DNA from: Bacillota bacterium
Lineage (GTDB): Bacteria; Bacillota; Clostridia; Acetivibrionales; DSM-1351
DNA: 64,000 nucleotides
NCBI GenBank assembly: GCA_023390335.1
Contig: JAEWCZ010000066.1
Span: 818,550-882,549 of the forward strand
Reading direction: 5' to 3'
The translations under genes and the position numbers were made by a program. The notes under the pieces are model-generated. The model was not told the DNA's origin and ran no database searches. It saw only the letters and a list, made by a program, of their open reading frames with translations. Shown piece by piece: positions 54,373 through 62,403 of the stretch (position 1 is its first letter; each line of letters starts with the position of its first letter).

Positions 54373-54378
54373 TTTTAA

Positions 54379-54636
54379 TTATTTTGCTGCATTTATAGCT
54401 TTTGCTAATCTGGATTTCTTTCTCGCAGCGGTGTTTTTATGCATTAAGTTCTTTGCTGCGGCTTTATCTAAAGCCTTTGTAGCTGCTTTATAAGCGTCAA
54501 TTTTATTTTCACCAGTAGCGATAGCTTCCTTACATTTTTTAACAGTAGTCTTGAGTGCTGACTTTCTGATAGTGTTCTTCAAAGTCTTAGTCTCAATTAC
54601 TTTAACTCTCTTTATAGCAGATTTAATGTTTGGCAC
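54379..54636 (-). CDS. rpsT: 30S ribosomal protein S20
   Basis: 85 residues, highly basic, PNIKSAIKRVKVIETKTLKN start and Ala/Lys-rich helices (HKNTAARKKSRLAKAINA) as in S20. Start GTG 54636: GGAGG eight bases upstream; the ORF begins at another GTG nine bases earlier inside the SD zone. Binds 16S rRNA 5' domain. Confidence 0.96.
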   Translation of the reverse strand: MPNIKSAIKRVKVIETKTLKNTIRKSALKTTVKKCKEAIATGENKIDAYKAATKALDKAAAKNLMHKNTAARKKSRLAKAINAAK

Positions 54637-54890
54637 AGTATTCACCTCCTGCGAGCCGGTTTAGCATAATAAGTGAGCAAAAAATACAAAAATATGTTAA
54701 TCGGTTTTACAAACCGCTTCTTGCCCATAACAGATGATATTTTACCATGAAAGGTTTCAAATTGCAAGTACAAACTGGATAAATTTGATTAGTACACTAG
54801 ATTAATATTTAAAATTTAATACTAAAAATGTGACATTTTGAAATAATATAAATGAATTTTAATAGTTTTATAACGAAAGGAACATTATTT

Positions 54891-55898
54891 ATGATTAATA
54901 TGTCCAACAGGTATACAGACCTTGCCATTGAGGCACATGAAATATTTATGAACAGCAGTGAAGCAAAGCAGCAGGCTCAGGAAGGCAAAACACCTCCAGG
55001 TGTGGTGATAGAGAATGCCGGAGATGCAGATGTAAAGATTACAAGAGTGCGTATTACCTCACGTACGGGAGAAGCTTCTATCGGAAAACCCATGGGAAAC
55101 TATATAACTCTTGAGGTTCCTGAACTAAAGGATAACAACGAGGATATAAATAAAAAAACTATTGATGCTATGGCAAGAGAACTAAGGGATATGCTAAAGC
55201 TTAAAGAAGGCTCTACTACCCTTGTTATTGGGTTAGGAAACTGGAATGTTACTCCTGATGCGCTGGGACCAAAGGTTGTATCAAACCTGATGGTAACAAG
55301 GCATCTGCTCCAATATGTCCCCGAACATGTAGATGAGGGTGTTAGTCCTGTTTGTGCAATTTCTCCCGGAGTATTAGGGATAACTGGAATTGAGACGGGC
55401 GAAATTGTAAAGGGCGTTGTTGATAGACTGAAACCTGATGCATTGATTGCAATAGATGCCCTTGCTGCAAGAAGCATGGAGAGAGTTAGTACTACCATTC
55501 AGATTGCTGATACGGGTATTGCACCGGGAGGTGGGGTTGGAAACAAGAGAATGGAGTTGAGCGAGCAGACTTTGGGAATGCCCGTAGTTGCAATAGGTGT
55601 ACCTACTGTAGTTGATGCGGCTACTTTAACAAATGATGCTATGGACCTTGTTATTGACAGCCTCATGAACGAAGCACCCAAGGACTCAAGTTTTTATAAT
55701 ACTTTAAAGGATATCGACCGTGACCAGAAGTACGAACTTATTAAGGAGGCCTTAAATCCCTACGTAGGGCATCTTATTGTTACTCCTAAGGAAATAGATG
55801 ATATTATCAGCCGTGTTTCAAAGGTAGTGGCAAATGGACTCAATATGGCTCTACACCAAGGAATCACACTTGATGATGTAGGCAGATACATTAACTGA
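54891..55898 (+). CDS. gpr: Germination protease GPR
   Basis: About 335 residues. GPR degrades SASP in germinating spores after zymogen processing. ESLP-like features: YTDLAIEAHEIF at the N-terminus, VIGLGNWNVTPDALGPKVV, ISPGVLGITGIETGEIVKGV and IQIADTGIAPGGGVGNKR. Start ATG 54891 (AAAGGAA nine bases before); ATG 54852 lacks an SD. Shows the host forms endospores. Confidence 0.95.
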   Translation: MINMSNRYTDLAIEAHEIFMNSSEAKQQAQEGKTPPGVVIENAGDADVKITRVRITSRTGEASIGKPMGNYITLEVPELKDNNEDINKKTIDAMARELRDMLKLKEGSTTLVIGLGNWNVTPDALGPKVVSNLMVTRHLLQYVPEHVDEGVSPVCAISPGVLGITGIETGEIVKGVVDRLKPDALIAIDALAARSMERVSTTIQIADTGIAPGGGVGNKRMELSEQTLGMPVVAIGVPTVVDAATLTNDAMDLVIDSLMNEAPKDSSFYNTLKDIDRDQKYELIKEALNPYVGHLIVTPKEIDDIISRVSKVVANGLNMALHQGITLDDVGRYIN

Positions 55899-55984
55899 TA
55901 TATATGAATATCTTCCCTTTTGCTGCCCCACAGGTTATAATTTTATTTGGGTGTTTACATTACGATTCCCTTTAGGAGGATAAT

Positions 55985-56689
55985 TTGAAGCAGACAGGAA
56001 GATTTTTGATAATATTCGGTTCACTTATGATTTTATGGAACACATTTTTGATTAAACCAATAAAATTATTTACTGTTTTTCTGCATGAGTTGGGGCATGC
56101 ATTTATGGCTATTGCCACTGGCAGCGGAATAACCGAGCTTAAAATATATTTTAATGAAAGCGGGCATGTGATGTCACTTCCCAAAAACTGGTGGTCAGCC
56201 TTTCTTATCGCTAATGGAGGTTATTTGGGAAGTGTTCTTTTTGCTATTCTGATACTGGTACTTAAAAATACCCGTTTCAGAAAATACATAATTGGGGTCA
56301 TAGCTATTGTTTTTCTTGCATTTACCTTCAGATATTCCGGTATTGCGTCATTTACAATGCTTTACTCGGTAATATTTGCTGTTTTTGCACTCATACTTTA
56401 TATGATTCAGAATGACACCCTTAACCAGTGGGTAATCGAGATAATTGGTATTGGAAGTGTTACATATGCAATATACGATACACTAGTGGATACCGTTATA
56501 ATGCAGCTAAATTATCAGTTTGATTTGTTCAGAGTGGGCAGTATGCCAGTGACTGATGCTGTTTCTATATCCAGACTTACTCATATTCCGGCTATAGTTT
56601 GGGGCCTGATTTGGGTAGGTATATCCATTTTTGCTGTGTATTCTGTTTTTCTAAAGAGCAAAGGCAAGCCTTCACGAAAAAAATACTAA
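55985..56689 (+). CDS. Membrane M50-like (site-2-protease-like) peptidase
   Basis: 234 residues with about five transmembrane segments. HELGH near residue 34 is the Zn-binding HExxH motif of intramembrane peptidase families (M50B-like). No PDZ domain. TTG 55985 has AGGAGG six bases upstream. Its substrate and relation to the flanking gpr are unknown. Confidence 0.8.
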   Translation: MKQTGRFLIIFGSLMILWNTFLIKPIKLFTVFLHELGHAFMAIATGSGITELKIYFNESGHVMSLPKNWWSAFLIANGGYLGSVLFAILILVLKNTRFRKYIIGVIAIVFLAFTFRYSGIASFTMLYSVIFAVFALILYMIQNDTLNQWVIEIIGIGSVTYAIYDTLVDTVIMQLNYQFDLFRVGSMPVTDAVSISRLTHIPAIVWGLIWVGISIFAVYSVFLKSKGKPSRKKY

Positions 56690-56753
56690 ATATATACTAT
56701 TTGAAGTAGATTGTTACTAAATATTAATTATACAAGACTATTCGGAGGGAAAC

Positions 56754-58724
56754 ATGGCAGATAAGATTCAATTAATGAAAGATAAGATTGAGGTACTTAA
56801 CAGGGCAGCAAAAGCATACTATCAGGAAAATACTGAAATAATGCCCAATATAGAATACGATAAGCTATATGACGAATTATTGAAACTTGAAAAAGAAACA
56901 GGTATTGTTTTATCAAATAGCCCGTCTATTCACGTAGGATATGAACTACTGAGCAATCTGCCAAAAGAACGTCATGAAAAACCTATGCTGTCCCTGGATA
57001 AGACCAAGGACGTTGGTGCATTAAAGGAATGGATAGGTAACCAAAAAGGTATTCTTTCATGGAAACTTGACGGGCTTACTATTGTATTGACTTATCAGGA
57101 CGGGCATTTGGTAAAGGCGGTTACAAGAGGTACCGGTGAAGTGGGCGAGGTTATTACAAATAATGCAAAGGTATTCAGGAACCTGCCGGTTACCATAGCA
57201 TACAAGGATACGTTAATTTTGCGTGGAGAAGCCATTATCCGCTATTCCGATTTCATTAAAATAAATAATGAAATAGCAGACGTCGATGCAAAATATAAGA
57301 ATCCTCGAAATTTGTGCAGTGGGTCTGTAAGACAGCTGAACAACAGGGTTACATCGGAAAGAAATGTATATTTCTTTGCATTTTCATTGGTGAAAGCTGA
57401 TAATGTTGAGTTTGATAATTCCAGAGCTTCTCAAGTGAACTGGTTGAAAAATCAGGGCTTTGATATAGTGGAATTTAAAGAGGTAACAAATAATGATATA
57501 GAAGAAACTGTTCAATGGTTTTCACAGAATATTGAAGCAAACGATTTGCCGTCAGATGGTCTGGTGCTTTCATTTGATAATATCGCCTACGGGGAATCAC
57601 TGGGCTCAACGGCCAAATTCCCTAGAGATTCCATTGCTTTTAAATGGAGGGACGAGATCAAAGAAACTACCCTTTTACACATTGAGTGGAGTGCTTCAAG
57701 AACTGGCCTCATAAATCCTATTGCTATTTTTGAACCCGTTGAGTTGGAAGGTACCACCGTAAGCAGAGCCAGTATCCATAATCTAAGCATTATGGAAGGC
57801 CTGGAACTTGGAATTGGTGATACCATAGGTGTATATAAGGCAAATATGATAATCCCTCAGATATCTGAGAATCACACCAGAAGCGGTATGGCCCCGGTAC
57901 CTGATGAGTGTCCTGTTTGTAAGGGTAAAACCGAAATAAAGCAGGAAAGTGGAGTAAAGACATTATACTGTGTTAATAATGAGTGTCTTGCAAAGCAGAT
58001 AAAGTCATTTACCCATTTCGTCAGCAGAGATGCTATGAATATAGAGGGTCTATCCGAAGCTACTTTGGAAAAATTAATTGCAAAAGGCTTAATAAAAGAG
58101 CTGGCAGACTTATTTCATATTGAAAAATACAAAAATGAAATAATTGAGATGGAGGGCTTGGGTGAAAAATCCTTTAATAAATTGGTTGCATCCATTAATA
58201 AGGCTAGAAAAACTACTGCTGTAAGGCTTCTGTACAGCCTTGGAATTCCCAATGTAGGTCTGTCAAATGCCAAGCTTATATGCAAGTATTTTAAATACGA
58301 TTGGAATAAAATTGAGAATGCTGACTTTACCGAATTGATTCAGATAGGTGGAATCGGCGATATTATGGCAGAATCCTTTATTAGATTTTTTGCCGATGAA
58401 AAGAAGAAGGTTATAGTTCATGATGTTTTAAAAGAAATTGAACTTGAAGAGATTCAGGTATCCCAATCGGAACAGATTTTTGAAAATATGAACTTCGTTA
58501 TTACAGGTTCTGTGGAGCGATTTAAAAACAGAGATGAATTAAAGGATGTTATTGAGGAAAAAGGCGGAAAAGTAACCGGCTCGGTTACTTCAAAAACCAA
58601 TTACCTAATAAATAATGATAATTTGTCTAACTCATCTAAGAATAAAAAAGCAAAAGAACTTAACATAAGTATTATAACAGAAGCACAGTTCGTTGACTGG
58701 CTAAATAACGGGGTAAAGCCTTAA
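56754..58724 (+). CDS. ligA: NAD+-dependent DNA ligase LigA-type
   Basis: 656 residues: N-terminal Ia and adenylation domains with KLDG (Lys104 is the AMP acceptor), OB fold, four-Cys zinc finger (CPVC...CVNNEC, about 385-410), helix-hairpin-helix domain, and C-terminal BRCT (about 570-655). The active-site stretch SWKLDGLTIVLTY and the NPRNLCSGSVRQL region are somewhat divergent from the canonical ligase, so it may be a second ligase paralogue. Confidence 0.88.
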   Translation: MADKIQLMKDKIEVLNRAAKAYYQENTEIMPNIEYDKLYDELLKLEKETGIVLSNSPSIHVGYELLSNLPKERHEKPMLSLDKTKDVGALKEWIGNQKGILSWKLDGLTIVLTYQDGHLVKAVTRGTGEVGEVITNNAKVFRNLPVTIAYKDTLILRGEAIIRYSDFIKINNEIADVDAKYKNPRNLCSGSVRQLNNRVTSERNVYFFAFSLVKADNVEFDNSRASQVNWLKNQGFDIVEFKEVTNNDIEETVQWFSQNIEANDLPSDGLVLSFDNIAYGESLGSTAKFPRDSIAFKWRDEIKETTLLHIEWSASRTGLINPIAIFEPVELEGTTVSRASIHNLSIMEGLELGIGDTIGVYKANMIIPQISENHTRSGMAPVPDECPVCKGKTEIKQESGVKTLYCVNNECLAKQIKSFTHFVSRDAMNIEGLSEATLEKLIAKGLIKELADLFHIEKYKNEIIEMEGLGEKSFNKLVASINKARKTTAVRLLYSLGIPNVGLSNAKLICKYFKYDWNKIENADFTELIQIGGIGDIMAESFIRFFADEKKKVIVHDVLKEIELEEIQVSQSEQIFENMNFVITGSVERFKNRDELKDVIEEKGGKVTGSVTSKTNYLINNDNLSNSSKNKKAKELNISIITEAQFVDWLNNGVKP

Positions 58725-58750
58725 GTAAAAGTAAAAAAAGGTTAAATATA

Positions 58751-58790
58751 CAATGTCATCAGGTTTTATGATCTGATGACATTGTTTTGC
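58751..58790 (+). terminator. Terminator after ligA
   Basis: CAATGTCATCAG (58751-58762) pairs with CTGATGACATTG (58773-58784), followed by TTTTGC. The rest of 58791-58950 shows no gene. Confidence 0.88.
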
Positions 58791-58956
58791 GTGTAAAAAT
58801 TATTCATACTCATGTCTGTATACTCCTGATTTTTCTCCCATAGCTTAAATATATTTTACAGAGTACGACTGGAACAGCCTGTTTCCTTGCGAAACTATTT
58901 TTAAAGTGTATTAAATTGGCTACTATTTGGAAAAAACTCTCATAAAATAGAATTTA

Positions 58957-58985
58957 TTGACAGTAACAGAATAAAATGGTAAAAT
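58957..58985 (+). promoter_or_regulatory. Promoter of the biosynthetic cluster
   Basis: TTGACA (58957-58962), 17 bases, TAAAAT (58980-58985); about 70 bases before the decarboxylase ATG. A near-consensus vegetative promoter. Confidence 0.75.
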
Positions 58986-59054
58986 AGGAAAATAAAATAA
59001 GTTACTGTAGAGTAAATAATATACATCCGTTAGAATAAATAAGGATTATATCTT

Positions 59055-60491
59055 ATGGATAAAAGTAGCAATTTAAAAATCAAAGATTTTGACCAATACT
59101 TATATAAGATATGTGATTTAATATCAGAATATCAAGAGGGATTAATAAATGACCCGGTGGTACCACAAATTGATTATAATGATTTGTATGGTATTATTGA
59201 GAATAAGTTTCCTTTAGAAGGAACAAATATCGATCAAGTATTGGAAGATATAAAGAAAACTATTATACCAAATTCATCAAAGGTTGGACATCCGCGTTTT
59301 TTGGCTTGGATGAATAATAGTTCTTCTGAAGCTGGGGTATTGGGAGAAATACTTAATATTGGATTATCCCAAGTACCTTTTACATATAAAGGCGGCCCGG
59401 CAGCTACAGTGCTTGAAGATATAGTAATAAAATGGTTTGGGCAAATGTTTGGGTATAAAGAATACTATGGTGGTACTCTTGTCAGCGGAGGGACTGTTGC
59501 TAATCTCACTGCTCTAGCAGTAGCTAGAGAAACTAAAATTTACAATTCAATGAAGAATGGTATTCAAAATTTAAATGAACCGCTTGTTTTATATATGTCT
59601 GAGCAAGGTCATATTTCCATTGAGCGTTCTGTTGGTATTCTTGGGATAGGAATAAATAATATTAGAAAAATTCCAACAGATAAGTCTTATAGAATTCAGA
59701 TTGATTATCTTAAAAAGCAAATAAAAAAGGATATTGATGAAGGATTTCAACCTTTCTGTGTAATTGCTCAAGCAGGTGCGGCTAACAGTGGTGCAATAGA
59801 TCCTATTTTAGAAATTTCAAAAATATGCAAGGAATTTAATCTCTGGCTACATGTTGATGCTGCTTATGGTGGTGGAGTTATATTGACAAGAGAAGGGAAA
59901 GACTTATTAAAAGGCATTGAAAATGCAGATTCCATTACAACCGATCCTCATAAATGGTTTTATATGCCGGTGGAGTCAGGCTTAGTATTAGTAAAAAATA
60001 AAGATAATCTTTATAAAACTTTTTCCGGTTCATCCTGTAAAGCATATAGGGGACCATTAGATGAAAAAAATTATTTGAATTATGGAATACAAATTGCAAG
60101 AATGTCACGATCTTTAAAAATATGGTTTGCATTTAGAGTTTACGGAATTAATAGAATAGGGAAAAGTATTGAACATAATTTATTTCTTGCGCAGGAATTT
60201 AAAAAGAAATTAGAGAGTGACAAGAATTGGGAGATACTTAATCCTGTAAATTTATCAATAATTTGTTTTCGTTATAAGCCAGATTCTAATGTGAGCAGCC
60301 AAACTTTAGATGAGATACAAAAAAGAATTATTGATAAAATTGAAGAAGAAGGAAAAGCTTTACTTACTCCTGCTGTTTTGCAAGGTAAAATTGGTATCCG
60401 TGTATGTTTTGCAAATCATAGAACAACTATTGATGATATTGAAATTCTTTACGAAACACTTAATCGTATTGGAAAGAATATTAATTATTAA
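59055..60491 (+). CDS. PLP-dependent amino-acid decarboxylase (group II type)
   Basis: 478 residues. The pyridoxal site TTDPHKWFYMPVESG places the Schiff-base Lys at 300; LWLHVDAAYGGGVIL holds the Asp that contacts the cofactor. GHPRFLAWMN and the overall length match DOPA/aromatic or 2,4-diaminobutyrate decarboxylase-like enzymes; the substrate is not deducible. It heads a run of cluster genes (MbtH, radical SAM, NRPS), so it may supply an amine building block. Confidence 0.88.
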   Translation: MDKSSNLKIKDFDQYLYKICDLISEYQEGLINDPVVPQIDYNDLYGIIENKFPLEGTNIDQVLEDIKKTIIPNSSKVGHPRFLAWMNNSSSEAGVLGEILNIGLSQVPFTYKGGPAATVLEDIVIKWFGQMFGYKEYYGGTLVSGGTVANLTALAVARETKIYNSMKNGIQNLNEPLVLYMSEQGHISIERSVGILGIGINNIRKIPTDKSYRIQIDYLKKQIKKDIDEGFQPFCVIAQAGAANSGAIDPILEISKICKEFNLWLHVDAAYGGGVILTREGKDLLKGIENADSITTDPHKWFYMPVESGLVLVKNKDNLYKTFSGSSCKAYRGPLDEKNYLNYGIQIARMSRSLKIWFAFRVYGINRIGKSIEHNLFLAQEFKKKLESDKNWEILNPVNLSIICFRYKPDSNVSSQTLDEIQKRIIDKIEEEGKALLTPAVLQGKIGIRVCFANHRTTIDDIEILYETLNRIGKNINY

Positions 60492-60565
60492 TAAAGTACT
60501 AACAAAATTAATAGGTACTTACCTGTTTAAATACTTATTGCAAAAACCTTAAAGGAGGGCATAGT

Positions 60566-60748
60566 ATGCTGTCGGATGATATTTTTATTTACGATGTTGT
60601 CAAAAATCTTGAAGGTCAATATTCCATTTGGCCTGAACACCTTGGACCTCCACCTTCTGGATGGAATATTGCAGGATGCAAAGGTGAAAAACAGGTTTGT
60701 TTAGATTATATAAAAGAAAACTGGAAAGAGATGAAATTTTCTTTATAA
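60566..60748 (+). CDS. MbtH-like protein (NRPS adenylation-domain partner)
   Basis: 60 residues. NLEGQYSIWPEHLGPPPSGW, then CKGEKQVCLDYIKENW, match the MbtH signature including the invariant Trp residues and the WP spacing. MbtH-like proteins bind and activate NRPS adenylation domains, so its presence supports a functional NRPS. GGAGG lies upstream. Confidence 0.93.
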   Translation: MLSDDIFIYDVVKNLEGQYSIWPEHLGPPPSGWNIAGCKGEKQVCLDYIKENWKEMKFSL

Positions 60749-60788
60749 TAAAGTGTTTTTATAATAACTCAACATAGGAGGGCTTAAA

Positions 60789-62327
60789 ATGAAAAAAATA
60801 GTTTTTATTACTTTTTATGATATAGAATGTATCGGCATTCGTCTGCTTAGCTCCATTGCAAAAAGAAAAGGTGTACAAACAGATATTGTTATATTGAAAA
60901 ATGAAATGCAACGTAAACCCGTTTTCAAAACTGATATGAAAGATGATTATACCTATTTTTATGGTGGAGTATTAAGAAATGCTATTTTATCTGCATTTCC
61001 ACCATCTAAGCATGAAATAAATTTGTTCATTCAAAAAATTATTGACCTTAAACCGGATTTGATATGTTTGAGCACCAGGACTTTTGCGTTAAAACTATGT
61101 AGAAAAGTAATTCCAGTTTTAAGAGAGAATTTGCCGGGCATTCCGATTGTTGGCGGTGGATGGGGGCCTACATGCGAACCGGAAAAGTTTCTTGAATTTT
61201 GTGATTATGCTGCCATTGGTGAAGGTGAAAAAACAATAGAAGATATTGTAGATAACCTAATTAACAATAAAGACTTTAAAAATATTAATAATCTTGTTTA
61301 TAAAAATAATGATAATACGATCATAAAAAATCCGCTTTATCCACCTCTATCAGTATCTGAAATGAATGATTCATTATTCGTTGATAAAGATCTCAATAAT
61401 CAATTCTTGATAAATGATAATAGAATACAAAATGGTCAAGAATTTTACAATAATGATACATATAGTTGTTTCATTGGAAGAGGATGTCCATTATCATGTA
61501 GTTACTGCATGTCTGGTACATATCAAGTAATATATAAAGAAAATGGATATAATTGTCCCAAATTTAGGATCAGAGATGTAGAAGTAGTAATTGAAGAGCT
61601 AGCTATAGCAAAGCAGAATGGAGCACTTTCTATTCGTTTTATGGATGAAGTTTTTCCATTTAATAAAGAATGGCTTGAAAAATTCTTTGAGTTATATTCC
61701 CAAAAAATCGGACTTCCATTTTTTGCTTACTTAAGACTTGAATTTCACAATGAAGAAACAATAAAAGAATTGGTAAAACATGGACTAACAATCTCAACTG
61801 TGGGCATACAATCCGGCAGTGATAAGTTATTAAAAGAAGTATTGAACAGAAAACTCAGTTCGGAAACAACTTTAAGATTTGCAAAAATATTAAAAGAATT
61901 GGACGTCCAATTTGTATACCATTTTCTTACTTATAATCCATTTGAAAAGGAAGAAGATCTGATTAAAAGCTTTGAACTATGCTGTCAGTTACCATACGCG
62001 ACTAATCAGGTTTATAGAACAACTGTTTTTCCGGGTAGTCTACTAGAAAACATGATTAAAGAGAAGAATCCAAAATTCCTACCAAGTAATATTTATAATT
62101 GGTATTCAATGCTTTATTGTATGGCTACAGAGAATCCTAATTTCAGGAAAATATCAAAATTCATATTTAAACATAAAATATTAAAAAAATCTCCATTGCT
62201 TTTACAAGTATTCTTTTTGCCGAAATTAATTAAAGAAATATATATATTCCTTAAAACATATAAAAAATTCAACAGAATGTCAGCTACATATGTCCCACAT
62301 TATTATCAGTCAAAAATCGATAATTAA
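60789..62327 (+). CDS. B12-binding-type radical SAM enzyme
   Basis: 512 residues. N-terminal cobalamin-binding-like domain (about 1-160: LICLSTRTFALKL, then IPIVGGGWGPTCEPEKF), then a radical SAM core with Cys233-Cys237-Cys240 (GRGCPLSCSYCMSG) and SAM-binding elements (SIRFMDEVFPFN; TVGIQSGSDKLL). Class B methyltransferase or C-C forming chemistry is possible. Placed between MbtH and NRPS, suggesting tailoring of the peptide or building block. No DxHxxG B12-ligand motif is clearly seen. Confidence 0.88.
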   Translation: MKKIVFITFYDIECIGIRLLSSIAKRKGVQTDIVILKNEMQRKPVFKTDMKDDYTYFYGGVLRNAILSAFPPSKHEINLFIQKIIDLKPDLICLSTRTFALKLCRKVIPVLRENLPGIPIVGGGWGPTCEPEKFLEFCDYAAIGEGEKTIEDIVDNLINNKDFKNINNLVYKNNDNTIIKNPLYPPLSVSEMNDSLFVDKDLNNQFLINDNRIQNGQEFYNNDTYSCFIGRGCPLSCSYCMSGTYQVIYKENGYNCPKFRIRDVEVVIEELAIAKQNGALSIRFMDEVFPFNKEWLEKFFELYSQKIGLPFFAYLRLEFHNEETIKELVKHGLTISTVGIQSGSDKLLKEVLNRKLSSETTLRFAKILKELDVQFVYHFLTYNPFEKEEDLIKSFELCCQLPYATNQVYRTTVFPGSLLENMIKEKNPKFLPSNIYNWYSMLYCMATENPNFRKISKFIFKHKILKKSPLLLQVFFLPKLIKEIYIFLKTYKKFNRMSATYVPHYYQSKIDN

Positions 62328-62403
62328 TTTCTGTATAATTGGGTTAAATTCTTCGCCCTAAGGCGGTAGTAGTTGGGTTTTTATATACAAAGGAAGGTTA
62401 ATT

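Noticed and set aside
62340..62400. CGCCCTAAGGCG stem near the NRPS start as an attenuator
   Set aside because: Four-base stem only; no alternative pairing or leader peptide seen.
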